Below are positions 4,524-5,058 of a stretch of 5,058 nt of DNA, in pieces. Origin of the DNA: Dehalococcoidia bacterium (GTDB lineage Bacteria > Chloroflexota > Dehalococcoidia > SM23-28-2 > RBG-16-64-32); the NCBI GenBank assembly GCA_030690405.1, contig JAUYGU010000140.1, forward strand, positions 1 through 5,058, in the 5' to 3' direction. Each line of letters starts with the position of its first letter. Positions within the stretch are counted from its first letter, which is position 1. The notes under the pieces are model-generated. The model was not told the origin of the DNA. It made no database searches and saw nothing but the letters and a program-made list of their open reading frames with translations. Made by a program: the position numbers and the translations under genes.

Positions 4524-5058
4524 ATGACCACCGCTTCCGCCGAGTTCCGTCTCGTCGCCGACTACCGGATGACCGGCGACCAGCCCCAGGCCGTCGATAA
4601 GCTCGTCGAGGGGCTGCGCGCAGGCCAGAAGCACCAGACGCTGCTGGGCGTCACCGGCAGCGGCAAGACGTTCACCATGGCCAACGTCATCGCCCGCTAC
4701 AACCGCCCCACGCTCGTCATCTCGCCCAACAAGACGCTGGCCGCCCAGCTCTACTCCGAGTTCCGCGAGTTCTTCCCCGACAACGGCGTGGAGTTCTTCG
4801 TCTCCTACTACGACTACTACCAGCCGGAGGCCTACATCCCCCGGACCGACACCTACATCGCCAAGGACGCCGATATCAACGAGGAGATCGATAAGCTGCG
4901 CCACGCCGCCACCCGCGCCCTGTTCGAGCGGCGCGACGTCGTCATCGTCGCCTCCGTCTCCTGCATCTACGGCCTGGGCGAGCCGTCCGAGTACTACAGC
5001 TTCGTGCTCAGCTTCAAGAAGGGCGAGACCTGCAACCGGCAGCGCGCCCTGCGCCGCC
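4524..5058 (+). CDS. uvrB: Excinuclease ABC subunit UvrB, N-terminal part (runs off the window)
   Basis: UvrB is the damage-verifying helicase-like subunit of UvrABC nucleotide excision repair; with UvrA it loads at lesions, then recruits UvrC. The first 178 codons are present of about 670 usual. [20 protein letters not shown] (8-27) is the Q-motif-like start. GVTGSGKT (42-49) is Walker [20 protein letters not shown] (67-85) is helicase motif Ia. [21 protein letters not shown] (95-115) is the aromatic-rich beta-hairpin that inserts behind the damage. [16 protein letters not shown] and [17 protein letters not shown] (136-152) follow, all near consensus. ATG 4524 puts the conserved block at residue 8, as expected; the GGGGAAG at 4515-4521 is only 2 bases from it, too close for a normal ribosome binding site, which fits leaderless initiation. 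The DEAD-type Walker B and later domains lie beyond the window. Confidence 0.97.
   Translation, partial: MTTASAEFRLVADYRMTGDQPQAVDKLVEGLRAGQKHQTLLGVTGSGKTFTMANVIARYNRPTLVISPNKTLAAQLYSEFREFFPDNGVEFFVSYYDYYQPEAYIPRTDTYIAKDADINEEIDKLRHAATRALFERRDVVIVASVSCIYGLGEPSEYYSFVLSFKKGETCNRQRALRR

Noticed and set aside
4418..4531. Longer 256-aa version of the GNAT protein starting at 4531
   Set aside because: The extra 38 residues would overlap the uvrB start and both promoters, and show no family similarity. ATG 4417 has a ribosome binding site and directly precedes the GNAT fold.
4452..4904. Minus-strand open frame of 150 aa over uvrB
   Set aside because: Its valine- and glycine-rich translation is the mirror of UvrB codons; UvrB on the plus strand is unambiguous.

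Overview
This is a 5,058-bp window of GC-rich bacterial chromosome, roughly two-thirds G+C, with six protein-coding genes packed at high density and no intergenic stretch above about 110 bp. The long overlapping reading frames on both strands are what high GC produces and are not extra genes. No tRNA, rRNA, CRISPR array, insertion sequence or phage gene was seen. The order yebC-ruvC-ruvA, the style of the proteins and short intergenic repeats of the CCTTCGACAGGCTCAGG and TCATTCTGAGG types suggest an uncultivated Chloroflexota (Dehalococcoidia-like) bacterium. That assignment is inferred from memory of related sequences and is only moderately secure.

Layout. (1) Positions 1-2308, plus strand, form one apparent operon: a YebC/PmpR-family regulator lacking its first ~9 codons, ruvC (TTG start, 17 bp later), ruvA (ATGA overlap with ruvC) and a small DUF202 membrane protein. 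The DUF202 ribosome binding site lies inside the end of ruvA. RuvC and RuvA act on Holliday junctions; ruvB is not adjacent. The 3' end of ruvA holds a perfect 16-bp inverted repeat within the coding sequence. (2) Positions 2309-2362 separate convergent genes and hold a hairpin-forming repeat. (3) Positions 2363-3667, minus strand, encode a 12-TM APC-superfamily permease with its own good sigma70-type promoter. (4) Positions 3668-3760 hold that promoter and a GC-rich hairpin. (5) Positions 3761-4417, minus strand, encode a GNAT acetyltransferase. (6) Positions 4418-4523 form a divergent promoter region with an imperfect dyad. (7) From 4524 to the end, plus strand, lies the first ~178 codons of uvrB, the damage-recognition helicase of nucleotide excision repair.

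Two DNA-repair loci (ruvCA and uvrB) therefore flank a permease/acetyltransferase pair of unknown substrate. No convincing new biological system is visible. The points worth checking are structural: the dyad fused into ruvA with an adjacent in-frame gene, the repeat-like N-terminal extension of RuvC, an altered conserved loop in RuvC, and two promoters placed so close to their start codons that the transcripts should be leaderless or nearly so.
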